Assembly: GCA_964551735.1 (NCBI GenBank)
Contig: CAZKEF010000027.1
Location: 19,583-83,582, forward strand
Length of the DNA: 64,000 bases
Direction: 5' to 3'
Origin: DAOUAT01 sp964551735
GTDB lineage: Bacteria; Chloroflexota; Anaerolineae; CG2-30-64-16
In this document: positions 1 to 8,564 of the stretch, piece by piece
Layout of the letters: every line of letters begins with the position of its first letter
Position numbering within the stretch: position 1 is the first letter of the stretch
Position numbers and translations under genes: made by a program
The notes under the pieces: generated by a model
Databases searched by the model: none
What the model saw: only the letters and a program-made list of their open reading frames with translations
Told to the model about the DNA's origin: nothing

Positions 1-8
1 TGCCTCCG

Positions 9-1028
9 TCAACAGGGCTGTGTGAGCAAGTATGCCAGCAGTTCAGATAGCGAGCAGGTCGCCAGCGCCACATACTTGTCCGCGCCGCCGTAGTAGACGA
101 AGAGGGTGTCGCCGATGACAACCTTGCCGCAGGGGAAGCAGACGCCGGGGTAATAGCCTTCCAGCTCGTACCATGCCTCCGGTTGCAAGAGCCAGTCGCG
201 CGTGCGATAGCGGACGATGCTTGGGTTCTCCAGGTCGAGCAGCAGCGCACCCAAGCGGTAGAGCTTGTCCGCTCCGACCGCGTGGTAGAGGGTGAGCCAG
301 CCGTGCGGCGTGCGGATGGGTGGCGTGTTGCCGCCGATCTTGCCGCCCTCCCACGCGTACTCGCCCTTCGCCAACACCTGGCCCCGCTCCCAGGTCAACA
401 GGTCGTCGGAGAAGGAGATCCACATGGCGGGGTTCTCCAGGCCGTACTCCGGGCCGAAGAGGTTGGTGGGCCGGTGCAGCATGACGAACCTGCCGCCAAC
501 CTTTTCGGGGAACAGGATCACGTCGCGGTTGTCGTCCAGCCCGTGGGTGATCGGCCCCAGGCGCATCCACTCGCGGAAGTCGCGCGTCAGCGCCAGCCCT
601 GTCCAGGTGGCGTTGGTCCGCAGCATCCAGGGGAACTCCGGCGGGCAGGCCGGCGCGCGATAGCGTTTGGCGTCCCCTGTCAGCCAGTATTCGCCGGGCG
701 GGAAGGGCCGGGACGCGTAGGTGACGTAGTACCAGTCGCCGATCCTGATGACGCGCGGATCCTCCACGCAGCCCGCGTCGAAGCCGTTCAGGCTGGGCGA
801 GAAGGCCGGTTGGTCGGCGGCGCGGGTGAAGTGATAACCGTCTTGACTGGTGGCCAGGCCGAAGTGGATGCGATGCTCGGCATCCGCGCCCGCAGCGCGG
901 TAGAGCATGACCACCTGGCCGGACGCCGCGTCGTACCACGCGCCGGGATTGGTGGTGACCATGGACTCCCACGCGTTCGCCGGGTTGGGCGAAAGGATGG
1001 GGTTGCCGGGGTAGCGTTGTAGTTTCAT
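9..1028 (-). CDS. GH130 family beta-mannoside phosphorylase/hydrolase-like protein
   Basis: A 339-residue cytoplasmic protein of the GH130 five-bladed beta-propeller family, which phosphorolyses or hydrolyses beta-mannosidic linkages. It starts MKLQRYPGNPILSP, the usual GH130 opening, and has the family's VEDPRV segment (near residue 85) carrying the catalytic Asp. The ATG at 1028 is preferred over a longer open frame because it overlaps the stop of the upstream lyase gene by four bases (ATGA), implying translational coupling. It is the last gene of the polysaccharide operon. The exact substrate cannot be read from sequence. A beta-mannoside released from an acidic polysaccharide is the likely one, given the GH88 and lyase partners. 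Confidence 0.85.
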   Translation of the reverse strand: MKLQRYPGNPILSPNPANAWESMVTTNPGAWYDAASGQVVMLYRAAGADAEHRIHFGLATSQDGYHFTRAADQPAFSPSLNGFDAGCVEDPRVIRIGDWYYVTYASRPFPPGEYWLTGDAKRYRAPACPPEFPWMLRTNATWTGLALTRDFREWMRLGPITHGLDDNRDVILFPEKVGGRFVMLHRPTNLFGPEYGLENPAMWISFSDDLLTWERGQVLAKGEYAWEGGKIGGNTPPIRTPHGWLTLYHAVGADKLYRLGALLLDLENPSIVRYRTRDWLLQPEAWYELEGYYPGVCFPCGKVVIGDTLFVYYGGADKYVALATCSLSELLAYLLTQPC

Positions 1029-2854
1029 GTGTTCCTCTTGATGATTATTTCCATTCGCACCCGCGCCTCCACCTCCGCCGCGACGGGTCGGGTGAAGGTC
1101 AGGCGCTTGAGCACGCCGGGACGGGCGTTTTGCCGGGACTGCTCCTCCAGTGATTCCACGCGCCACGTGGCGCCGACAGGCGACTCGATGGTCATGCGGA
1201 GAGTGTACCGCTGCCCGCGCATGAGCATAACCTGCCCTGCCAGTTCAACTTCCCCCCAGGTGACGAACGCTTCTTCCACCTCCAGCGGGTCCTCGGCGAA
1301 GCGGTACCGGTCGTCCAGGAGCACGCCGGTGGCATCGAGCGTGATCGAGCGCCGCGCGCTGACCAGGTTCGGCAGGGGATAGGCGCGGGCGATCTCAACC
1401 TCAACGCGTTTGACCGGCCCGTCCAGGGCCACATCCACGAACCGGCCCTCGTACTGGCGACCGGCCGCCTGCAGCACCCCACCGATGCGCGGGACATTGT
1501 GGCCGTAGGAGTTGGCGAAGATGTTGTCGTAGCGCTCCAGGCCAAAGAACTGGCGGGTGTAGAGGCCGCGGCCAGGGTCGGTTAGCAGGTTCTCGCCGCC
1601 AACGTGCAGTACGAAGCCGCCCACGTCGTTGTGGTTGTGATTGACCCCGTTGTGACTCGCCTGGATCGCCAGGGCTACGGGCGCGCCGTCCGCCGCGGCC
1701 GAAACGAGCCGCGCGATGCCGCCGTCGGGCAGATAGGCGTCGGTGATCGGCGGCGCGGGGCGGGCGGCGCCGTCCCACCAGAGCAGGTCGCGCAGCGCCA
1801 TGGGCAGGCGCCAGTCCTCCGGGTGGGGGGTGTAGGGGCGGGGCGACCCCGCCCCTACGGGCGCCGCGCCCCCGACCAGTCCCAGCAGCGACCGCTCGCC
1901 TCCTCGCTCGGCCAGCCGCGCTATCACGCCGGGGTAGAAAACTTGGGTTTCATCGCAATCCGCAAACGCGGCGAACTGCATGCCCGAAAGGAGCAGTTTA
2001 GCCGGGTAGGCGGCGATCGTCCGCATCCGGTCGTTCGCCAGCAGGTCCAGCGCGCCCCCGCTGCGGCTGCGCAGCATCTCGGCCAGAAGGACGAAGTTGA
2101 TCAGGCCGTAGTGCCAGTAGCCCACCCCCTCGGTGCACGTGCCGTCGGCCTCGAAACCGTGATCCACATACTCGCGCAACCCCAGGAAGGCGATCTCCAG
2201 CGCGCGGGCGACGCGGTCCGGCTCCGGATCCAGCCACAGGAAGGCCGCGGCGATGGCGCCGTTGCAGACCGCGTTCCAGTTGTGATGGACGGTATGCCAC
2301 CAGTGCATCCAGTGGAAGCGCAGGTATGGCTCGAAGATGCGGCGCTCGATCTCCCCGCGCACGCGCGTTCGCACCTCGGCGTCGAGCGCGTCCCCCAGCA
2401 GCGCCAGCGTCTCGGCCAGCAGCAAGCTGGTCTCGGCCGCCATGATGTCAATCTGGACGATCTCGTGCGCGGGCACGACCCAGTTGGTCTCCTCGCAGAT
2501 GGCCCATAGATGGTCTTGAACCGTATCTTTCAGCGCGCCCTGGCCCAAAAACAACCGCAGCGCCGCGGCGGTGAGGCGGCTGCGCCGGTCGAAGTAGGGC
2601 CCCTGGTAGGCCTGGCGGTCGCCGGTGCGCTGGAACTGCCGATAGGCGGTGTACGTCGCCGGCGGGATGTGCGCCGGGTCGGCCATGTGCCGCTCGGTTT
2701 CCGCCAGAAACACGGCCGTCCGCGGCGCGCAGCGGAGCGCGGCCAGGTCGCGCCGCGCTGCATCCAGCTCCGGCAGGTTCGCCGCGCCGGGGATGAGCAG
2801 CCGCGCGATCTCGGCGGCGGAGAGGGCGTAAGGATCAGAGATGAGTGAGGTCAT
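1025..2854 (-). CDS. Heparinase II/III-like polysaccharide lyase
   Basis: A 609-residue protein with an N-terminal alpha-helical toroid (HHNWNAVCNG near residue 190, as in alginate-lyase-type toroids) and a C-terminal heparinase II/III beta-domain (NHNHNDVGGF followed by DPGRGLYT, around residues 400-430). Such enzymes cleave uronic-acid polysaccharides by beta-elimination and leave an unsaturated uronyl end, which is the substrate of the GH88 enzyme encoded just upstream. I see no signal peptide from ATG 2854, so it probably acts on imported oligosaccharides. The open frame extends to 3019, but that extension would overlap the GH88 gene. A GC-rich palindromic repeat lies in frame inside the gene (1832-1858). 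Confidence 0.82.
   Translation of the reverse strand: MTSLISDPYALSAAEIARLLIPGAANLPELDAARRDLAALRCAPRTAVFLAETERHMADPAHIPPATYTAYRQFQRTGDRQAYQGPYFDRRSRLTAAALRLFLGQGALKDTVQDHLWAICEETNWVVPAHEIVQIDIMAAETSLLLAETLALLGDALDAEVRTRVRGEIERRIFEPYLRFHWMHWWHTVHHNWNAVCNGAIAAAFLWLDPEPDRVARALEIAFLGLREYVDHGFEADGTCTEGVGYWHYGLINFVLLAEMLRSRSGGALDLLANDRMRTIAAYPAKLLLSGMQFAAFADCDETQVFYPGVIARLAERGGERSLLGLVGGAAPVGAGSPRPYTPHPEDWRLPMALRDLLWWDGAARPAPPITDAYLPDGGIARLVSAAADGAPVALAIQASHNGVNHNHNDVGGFVLHVGGENLLTDPGRGLYTRQFFGLERYDNIFANSYGHNVPRIGGVLQAAGRQYEGRFVDVALDGPVKRVEVEIARAYPLPNLVSARRSITLDATGVLLDDRYRFAEDPLEVEEAFVTWGEVELAGQVMLMRGQRYTLRMTIESPVGATWRVESLEEQSRQNARPGVLKRLTFTRPVAAEVEARVRMEIIIKRNT
1832..1858. repeat. Palindromic GC-rich repeat inside the lyase gene
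   Basis: Perfect 12-base arms (GTAGGGGCGGGG and its complement) around a 3-base loop. It lies in frame within the lyase gene and codes for a Gly/Pro/Ser-rich stretch between the toroid and the beta-domain. It looks like a mobile palindromic repeat unit tolerated in a linker. Confidence 0.7.
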
Positions 2855-2874
2855 GGTATCCTGAGCCAATAACG

Positions 2875-2947
2875 GGACGCGGACGAGCGCGGATGAACGC
2901 GGACAAGAACGAAAGGGATCCGCGCTTGTCCGCGCTCGTCCGCGTCC
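2875..2947. repeat. Inverted repeat between GH88 and lyase genes
   Basis: Perfect 19-base arms at 2875-2893 and 2929-2947, built from the repeating unit GCGGACGA/GCGGATGA. The element fills almost the whole GH88-lyase gap. It could serve as an RNA-processing or attenuation hairpin. There is no T-run, so a classical terminator is unlikely. Confidence 0.75.
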
Positions 2948-2949
2948 TC

Positions 2950-4140
2950 TCACCAATACCGCTGCCAATCCGGTTTCGCCACGCGGGTCAGCGCTTCCAG
3001 GTAGTAGTAATCGCCCCATAGGCTGCCCTCGTCCACGCCCGAGCCGTGGGGCTTGCTGTAGACGCCGTGCAGCAGCAGGGCGTTAGTCTCTGGGGCGTGC
3101 CCGGCGTAGTTGGCGATCAGCGACGCCAGCATGGCCTCGGCCTCGGCCGCGTAGCGGGCGCGGCGGTCGCCTTCCGGCAGCCACGCCACCAGCTCCAGCA
3201 GCCCGCAGACCGCGATGGCCGCGGCCGAGCTGTCGCGCTCCTCGCCGTCGCTGTCAGCGAAGACGAGATCCCAATACGCCACGTGGTCGGCGGGCAGATG
3301 CGCCAGGTAGCGGTCGGTGACCGTCAGCGCGGCAGCCAGCAGCGCCTCGTCCTGTGTATACGCGTAGTTCAGCGCGAAGCCGTAGATCGTCCACGCCTGG
3401 CCGCGCGCCCAGCACGAATCGTCGGCGTAGCCCTGCGAGGTCTTACCGAAGCGCGCCGCGCCCGTTTCGGTGTCGAAGGTGTAGGTGTGGAAGGTGGTGC
3501 CATCGGGCCGCAGCGCGTGGGCCGCGAGCTGGCAGGCGTGGCGGTGCGCTGCGTGCGCGTAACGCCGGTCGCCGGTCGTCTCGCTGGCCCAGTAGAGCAG
3601 CGGCATGTTCATCAGGCTGTCCACGATGGTGCGGCCGCGCTCGTTCGGGTCAGCCATGCCGCCCCACGCCTGGAAGATGCCGGGCGCCGGCCAGAAGCGG
3701 TTCATCAGCAGATCGGCGGCCTCGAGCGCGGCGTCGCGCGCAGCCTCGTGGCCCAGGATGCGCCAGGGCGCCACGCAGGCCGGGGTGTAGAGCATGCCCA
3801 GGTCGTGATGATCCACCCAGATCCGGCGCGCGAGCCGCTCGGCGAAGTTGGCAATTTGCTGCTCGCCCGCCGCGCGGTAGCGGGCCGCGCCGGTCAGCTC
3901 GTAGGCCAGCCAGATCATGCCGGGCCAGAAGCCGGTGGTCCAGCCCCAGTTCTCGCCTTCGGCGATGGCCAGATGCGGCTCAAGGCCCACCTTCACGGCA
4001 TCGAAAGGCTTGCGCGGGGGATAGATGCCCTGGACGGTGACATCGTCCGGGTAGACCTGGGCGAAGGTGATCAGGTTAGCGTCAATGATCTCCAGCGCGT
4101 CGCCAAGGGCGCGCTGAAGCAGCGTGCTCTCAATGGTCAT
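2950..4140 (-). CDS. GH88 unsaturated glucuronyl hydrolase
   Basis: A 396-residue GH88/GH105-type (alpha/alpha)6-barrel protein that removes the 4,5-unsaturated uronic acid from lyase products through vinyl-ether hydration. The two catalytic Asp positions are visible in VDHHDLGM (about residue 115) and TIVDSLMNMP (about residue 175), and GWTTGFWPGM is another family hallmark. The ATG at 4140 is directly preceded by a possible GTG at 4143. It lies 11 bases downstream of the ABC ATPase gene, so transport and degradation are co-expressed. A GH105 rhamnogalacturonyl hydrolase is the alternative, but the HHDLG and DSLMN motifs favour GH88. Confidence 0.88.
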   Translation of the reverse strand: MTIESTLLQRALGDALEIIDANLITFAQVYPDDVTVQGIYPPRKPFDAVKVGLEPHLAIAEGENWGWTTGFWPGMIWLAYELTGAARYRAAGEQQIANFAERLARRIWVDHHDLGMLYTPACVAPWRILGHEAARDAALEAADLLMNRFWPAPGIFQAWGGMADPNERGRTIVDSLMNMPLLYWASETTGDRRYAHAAHRHACQLAAHALRPDGTTFHTYTFDTETGAARFGKTSQGYADDSCWARGQAWTIYGFALNYAYTQDEALLAAALTVTDRYLAHLPADHVAYWDLVFADSDGEERDSSAAAIAVCGLLELVAWLPEGDRRARYAAEAEAMLASLIANYAGHAPETNALLLHGVYSKPHGSGVDEGSLWGDYYYLEALTRVAKPDWQRYW

Positions 4141-4151
4141 CACAGTTCCTC

Positions 4152-5165
4152 TTATCCGGTCACGCCCTGCAACTTCAACTCATGCGCGAGATGACAGGAG
4201 ACGAAGTGGCCCGGCTCGACCTCGCGCAGCGCGGGCGGCTCAACCTTGCACCTGTCCTGGGCGAAGCGGCAGCGCGGGTGGAAGTAGCAGCCCGACGGCG
4301 GCCGGGCCGGGTCGGCCACGTCCCCTTCCAGGATGATGCGCTGCGACTTCAGCCGCGGGTCGGGCTTGGGCACGGCCGAAAGCAGCGCCTCGGTGTACGG
4401 ATGCTTCGGCGCGCCGAAGAGCCGGGCGGTGTCGCTCACTTCGACTAGCTTGCCCACGTACATCACCGCGACGCGATCCGCGACGTACTCGACCACGCTG
4501 AGGTCGTGCGAGATGAAGATGTAGGTCAGCTTGAACTCGTCCTGCAGCTCTTCCAGCAGGTTAAGGATCTGCGCCTGCACCGAGACATCCAGCGCGGAGA
4601 CCGCCTCGTCCGCGATCACCAGCCGCGGCTCCAACGCCAGGGCGCGGGCGATGCCGATGCGCTGGCGTTGGCCGCCGCTGAACGCGTGCGGGTAACGGCG
4701 CATGTACTCGGGTCGCAGGCCGACCCGAGTGAGCAGCGAGGCGACGCGTTCCTCCAGCGCCTTGCCCTGGGCCACCTGGTGAACGCGCAGCGGCTCGCCG
4801 ATGATGTCCAGCACCGTCATGCGCGGGTTGAGCGAGGCGTAGGGATCCTGGAAGATCATGCGAATCTGGCGGCGGTAGGGCTTGAGCGTGTGTTCGTCGA
4901 GGTGCGCCAGGTTGACCACTTCACCGCGCTCGTCGTTGAAGAGGATACGGCCCGCGGTGGGGGTGTAGGCGCGGGCGATGCAGCGGCCCACGGTGGTTTT
5001 GCCGCAGCCGCTCTCGCCCACCAGCCCCAACGTCTCGCCGGGCCGGATCGCCAGGTTGACGTCGTCCACCGCCTTGACGTGGCCGACCACCCGGGAGCGG
5101 AACCCCTTGCGGATCGGGAAGTGCATCTTCAGGTCGTTGATGGTCAGCAGATCGGTCGTGGTCAT
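4152..5165 (-). CDS. Oligopeptide/oligosaccharide ABC transporter ATPase (OppF-like)
   Basis: A 337-residue ATP-binding subunit with Walker A (GESGCGKTT), signature (SGGQRQRIGIARAL), Walker B (RLVIADEAVSALD) and the Opp/Dpp C-terminal region with a Cys-rich GCYFHPRC segment. The Walker-B Glu lies in the variant ADEAVSALD, normal for OppF. The start overlaps the stop of the OppD-like gene by four bases. Although annotated as peptide ATPases by family, such pairs import oligosaccharides in Thermotogota and Chloroflexota. The GH88, lyase and GH130 genes of this operon support that reading. Confidence 0.93.
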   Translation of the reverse strand: MTTTDLLTINDLKMHFPIRKGFRSRVVGHVKAVDDVNLAIRPGETLGLVGESGCGKTTVGRCIARAYTPTAGRILFNDERGEVVNLAHLDEHTLKPYRRQIRMIFQDPYASLNPRMTVLDIIGEPLRVHQVAQGKALEERVASLLTRVGLRPEYMRRYPHAFSGGQRQRIGIARALALEPRLVIADEAVSALDVSVQAQILNLLEELQDEFKLTYIFISHDLSVVEYVADRVAVMYVGKLVEVSDTARLFGAPKHPYTEALLSAVPKPDPRLKSQRIILEGDVADPARPPSGCYFHPRCRFAQDRCKVEPPALREVEPGHFVSCHLAHELKLQGVTG

Positions 5166-6196
5166 CGTGACGCCTCCCCGCCCGCGGCTTTAGGTTGGGA
5201 ATAGAGCAAACAGCGCACCGTCCGGCCATCGGGCAGGTGGACCAGTTCCGGCCGCTCGACGTTGCAGCGGCCCGCGATGGCGCGGGCGCAGCGTGGGTGG
5301 AACGCGCAGCCGGCCGGACGGTTGTACGGATCGGGCACCGTGCCCTTGATCGGGTCGAGCTTGCCGGCCTTGCTGCGGCCCAGCACCGGGATCGAGCGCA
5401 GCAGCGCCTCGGTGTAGGGGTGCAGCGGGTCGTGAAAGAGCGCGTCCACCGGCGACTGTTCGACGATCTCGCCCAGGTACATCACGATCACCTGCTGGCA
5501 GGTCTCAGCCACCACGCCCAGGTTGTGCGTGATGAGCATGATCGCCATGCCGAACTCCCGCTGGAGCGAGAGCATCAGCTCCATGATCTGCGCCTGGGTC
5601 GTCACGTCCAGCGCGGTGGTCGGCTCGTCCGCGATCAGCAGGCTGGGGTTGCACGACAGGGCCATAGCGATCATGGCGCGCTGGCGCATCCCGCCGCTCA
5701 GTTGGAAGGGGTAGGCGTCCACCCGCTGTTCGGGATGCGGGATGCCAACCTTGCCCAGCACCTCCACCGCCAGCTTGCGCGCCGCCTGTTTGGAACACTG
5801 CTGGTGCAGCAGCACCACTTCGCCGATTTGGTGGCCGATGGTGTGCACCGGGCTCAAGGACACCATCGGCTCCTGAAAGATCATGGCGATCTCAGCCCCG
5901 CGGATGGCGCGCATCTCTGGGCCGCGCGAGTTCAGGCTCGCCAGGTCCACCGGCGCCTGGCCGTCACGGTGCCAGAGGATCTCGCCGGCCACGATGCGGC
6001 CGGGCTTTTCGACCAGTTGCAGGATCGAGAACGCGGTGACGCTCTTGCCGCAGCCGCTCTCGCCCACCACGCCCACGGTCTGCCCGCGGCGCACGGTGAA
6101 ATCGGCGCCATCAACTGCCTTGACCGTCCCTTCGTCCATCAGGAAGTGGGTGCGGAGGCCTTTGACTTCGAGTAACAAGTCGGATTGGTTGTTCAT
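5162..6196 (-). CDS. Oligopeptide/oligosaccharide ABC transporter ATPase (OppD-like)
   Basis: A 344-residue ATPase with Walker A (GESGCGKSVTA), signature (LSGGMRQRAMIAMAL) and Walker B (LLIADEPTTALD), followed by the Opp C-terminal domain (GCAFHPRC). ATG 6196 is chosen because a good ribosome site (GGGAAAGG) precedes it. The longer open frame to 6286 reads through a tandem heptamer repeat and is unlikely to be translated. It pairs with the OppF-like subunit on the two permeases encoded upstream. Confidence 0.93.
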   Translation of the reverse strand: MNNQSDLLLEVKGLRTHFLMDEGTVKAVDGADFTVRRGQTVGVVGESGCGKSVTAFSILQLVEKPGRIVAGEILWHRDGQAPVDLASLNSRGPEMRAIRGAEIAMIFQEPMVSLSPVHTIGHQIGEVVLLHQQCSKQAARKLAVEVLGKVGIPHPEQRVDAYPFQLSGGMRQRAMIAMALSCNPSLLIADEPTTALDVTTQAQIMELMLSLQREFGMAIMLITHNLGVVAETCQQVIVMYLGEIVEQSPVDALFHDPLHPYTEALLRSIPVLGRSKAGKLDPIKGTVPDPYNRPAGCAFHPRCARAIAGRCNVERPELVHLPDGRTVRCLLYSQPKAAGGEASR

Positions 6197-6218
6197 GGTC
6201 GTGCCTTTCCCGTGAGCC

Positions 6219-6311
6219 GTGTTGCGTATTGCGTGTTGCGTTTGCGTGTTGCATGAAACGCTCCGGAACTCCGGCTGACGCACCACGCACCACGCACCAC
6301 GAACGCACCAC
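6219..6311. repeat. Two heptamer repeat arrays
   Basis: Between permease and ATPase genes lie one array of GCGTGTT/GCGTATT-type heptamers (about 6219-6253) and one of GCACCAC heptamers (about 6278-6311). They are short tandem repeats with a 7-base period, reminiscent of the STRR elements of cyanobacteria. No coding function is seen. Confidence 0.7.
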
Positions 6312-6322
6312 AGTCCCCCTCA

Positions 6323-7474
6323 TCAGCGCGCATACGGATCCGCTGCATCGCGCAGGCCGTCGCCCAGGAAGTTGAGCGCCAGCACCGCGATCACCACCGC
6401 CAGGGCCGGGGTGAGCAGCCAGGGCGCGGTGGCGATGGAGCGCAGCTCCTGCGCGTCCTGCAGCAGCACGCCCCAGCTCACCACCGGCTCGCGCAGGCCC
6501 AGCCCCAGGAAGCTCAGCGCCGTCTCCGACAGGATCATGCCGGGGATCGCCAGCGTGATGGAGGCGATGATGTGACTGGTGAACGCGGGCAGCATGTGAC
6601 GCAGGATGATGCGCATCTGGCCCGCGCCGTCGAGCCGCGCGGCCATGACGAAATCCTCCTCGCGCAAGGAAAGAAACCGGCCGCGCACCACGCGCGCCAG
6701 CCCCGTCCACCCGATGAACGAAAGGATGACCGTGATCGCCAGGTAGACGCGCTGCGGCGGCCAGGTCAGCGGCAGCGCCGCGGCCAGGCCCATCCAGAGC
6801 GGGATCGAAGGCACCGAGCGCAGGAACTCGATGAGGCGCTGGATGAGCGTGTCAATGAGGCCGCCGTAATAGCCCGACATGCCGCCCAACAGCACGCCCA
6901 GTATCAGGCTGAAAAAAACGCCGACCAGGCCGATGGTCATCGAGGTGCGCGTGCCCAGGATGAGCCGGCTGAACAGATCGCGGCCCAGGCGGTCAGCCCC
7001 CAACAGATACATCGGCTGTCCTTCCGTGACCGGCCCGAAGAGGTGGCGGTCGCCGGGGAAGATCCCCAGGAACTTGTAGGGAACGCCGCGTACGAAGAAC
7101 CCCAGATCAATCCGCTGCGTTGGATCCACCTGGAAGGTGCGCCGCATGGCCGCGGGGTCCACCTTGCTGGTGTAGCCTTCGACGTAAGCCTGCAAGCGAC
7201 CTTCACGCACTTCGATGTGCAGCCGCTGCGGCGGCGCGTAGAGGTACTTCGCATCGGTCGTGACCGCGTTGAACGGCGCGATGAAGTCGGCCAGCAGCGC
7301 GATCAGGTAGACCAGCAGCACGATGATGCTGGAAACCAGCGCCACCTTGTGCTTGCGGAACTTCCACCAGACCAGCTTCCACTGCGGCGCGACGAAGACC
7401 TGCGCCTCGCGCTCCGCAACCTCGCCTGCCTGACTCCTGCCCCCTGCCCCCTGCTTCCTGTCTGTAGATGTCAT
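6323..7474 (-). CDS. ABC transporter permease (DppC-like) with long extracytoplasmic insertion
   Basis: A 383-residue inner-membrane subunit. One transmembrane helix (about residues 37-57) is followed by roughly 100 hydrophilic residues outside the membrane, then the standard five-helix DppC core starting at LGADRLGRDLFSRL. The EAA-type loop lies near FVMAARLDGAGQ. DppC proteins are usually near 300 residues, so the insertion accounts for the extra length. The N-terminal cytoplasmic tail (about residues 7-16) is encoded by a CCCCTGC heptamer repeat. It is coupled to the second permease gene, whose stop lies 13 bases upstream. Confidence 0.9.
   Translation of the reverse strand: MTSTDRKQGAGGRSQAGEVAEREAQVFVAPQWKLVWWKFRKHKVALVSSIIVLLVYLIALLADFIAPFNAVTTDAKYLYAPPQRLHIEVREGRLQAYVEGYTSKVDPAAMRRTFQVDPTQRIDLGFFVRGVPYKFLGIFPGDRHLFGPVTEGQPMYLLGADRLGRDLFSRLILGTRTSMTIGLVGVFFSLILGVLLGGMSGYYGGLIDTLIQRLIEFLRSVPSIPLWMGLAAALPLTWPPQRVYLAITVILSFIGWTGLARVVRGRFLSLREEDFVMAARLDGAGQMRIILRHMLPAFTSHIIASITLAIPGMILSETALSFLGLGLREPVVSWGVLLQDAQELRSIATAPWLLTPALAVVIAVLALNFLGDGLRDAADPYAR
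7434..7460. repeat. CCCCTGC heptamer repeat in coding sequence
   Basis: About four tandem heptamers (CTCCTGC, CCCCTGC, CCCCTGC, TTCCTG) inside the 5' end of the permease gene, coding for a Gln/Gly/Ala-rich tail. It is the same class of 7-base period repeat as at 6219-6311. Confidence 0.65.
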
Positions 7475-7487
7475 ACGGTCCCCTCCC

Positions 7488-8474
7488 TCATTGCAGCCGG
7501 ATGCGCGGGTCGAGCCACGCCAGCAGGATGTCCGACAGCAGCGTGCCGACGATGGTCAGCGCGCTGAGCAGCAGGATGATGGTGCCCGCCAGGTACATAT
7601 CTTGCGACAGCAGCGAGCTGAGCAGGAGCGGACCGGTGGTCGGCAGGTTCACCACCACCGAGATGATGATCGAGCCAGAGACCAGGCCGGGCAGCAGCCA
7701 GCCCAGGGTTGAGACAAACGGGTTGAGCGCCAGGCGGACCGGGTACTTCAGGATCACCTTCCATTCGGGCAGCCCCTTGGCGCGCGCGGTGACCACGTAG
7801 GGTTTGCGCAGCTCGTCCAGCAGGTTCGCCCGCATGGTGCGGATCAGCCCGGCGGTGCCTTCCAGTGCCAGCACCAGCACCGGCAGCCACAGGTGGCCCA
7901 GCAGATCGGCGACGCGCGCCCAGCTCCACGGCGCCTGGGCGAACTCCGACGAGAAGAGGCCGGTCATCGTCACCCCGAAATACTTAAAGGCGATGTAGAG
8001 CGCCACCAGCGCCACCAGGAAGCTGGGCACCGACACGCCGATGAAGCCGAGAAGGGTGAAGAAGTAGTCGCCCACCGAGTACTGCTTGACCGCCGAGTAG
8101 ATGCCGATGGGGAAAGAGATCAGCCAGGTGATCAGCACGCACAGCAGCGAGATCCAGACGGTCAGCCAGACCCGCTCCCAGATGATGGAGGACACCGGCA
8201 GCTTGTAGGAGAACGAGATGCCGAAGTCCCCGCGCGTGATCACCCCCCAGATCCATTTGCCGTACTGCACCAGCACCGGCTGATCGAGCCCATACTGCGT
8301 GCGTAAGGCCTCCAGTGCCTCCTGCTGCACCGTCGCACCCGAAGCCGCCAGGGCCGAGATGTAGCTGGTGGCGAAATCGCCGGGGGGAAGCTGGATGATG
8401 ACGAAAGCCACCACCGAGACCAGGAGCAGCGTGACCAGCATCAAGAGGACGCGCTTGAGGATGTACTGGAGCAT
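7488..8474 (-). CDS. ABC transporter permease (DppB-like)
   Basis: A 328-residue inner-membrane permease starting MLQYILKRVLLMLVTLLLV, with the conserved N-terminal helix, the periplasmic PPGDF segment typical of DppB/OppB, and the EAA-like loop YVVTARAKGLPEWKV (about residue 215). ATG 8474 follows a clear AGGAG site. It lies downstream of the solute-binding protein gene, separated by a 40-base perfect palindrome that may lower its expression relative to that protein. Confidence 0.93.
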   Translation of the reverse strand: MLQYILKRVLLMLVTLLLVSVVAFVIIQLPPGDFATSYISALAASGATVQQEALEALRTQYGLDQPVLVQYGKWIWGVITRGDFGISFSYKLPVSSIIWERVWLTVWISLLCVLITWLISFPIGIYSAVKQYSVGDYFFTLLGFIGVSVPSFLVALVALYIAFKYFGVTMTGLFSSEFAQAPWSWARVADLLGHLWLPVLVLALEGTAGLIRTMRANLLDELRKPYVVTARAKGLPEWKVILKYPVRLALNPFVSTLGWLLPGLVSGSIIISVVVNLPTTGPLLLSSLLSQDMYLAGTIILLLSALTIVGTLLSDILLAWLDPRIRLQ

Positions 8475-8510
8475 GGCGCACTCCTTTTTGGGGAATGGGG
8501 AAAGGACGGT

Positions 8511-8550
8511 CTCGACTGTCTTGGCGGCTCGAGCCGCCAAGACAGTCGAG
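8511..8550. terminator. 40-base perfect palindrome between binding-protein and permease genes
   Basis: Twenty-base arms (CTCGACTGTCTTGGCGGCTC and its exact complement) with no loop bases. It lies after the stop of the binding-protein gene (8565) and before the permease start (8474). There is no T-run, so a partial terminator or an mRNA-stabilising hairpin that keeps the binding protein more abundant is the likely role. Confidence 0.7.
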
Positions 8551-8564
8551 AGAGAATTTGTTTG

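Noticed and set aside
2855..3019. N-terminal extension of the lyase open frame
   Set aside because: It would translate the inverted repeat at 2875-2947 and overlap GH88; ATG 2854 is the sensible start.
6219..6311. Heptamer arrays considered as a CRISPR array
   Set aside because: Units are 7 bases with no spacers, and no cas genes are present.
7891..8306. Plus-strand His/Glu/Asp-rich open frames opposite the permease genes
   Set aside because: Charged low-complexity shadows of hydrophobic permease codons.
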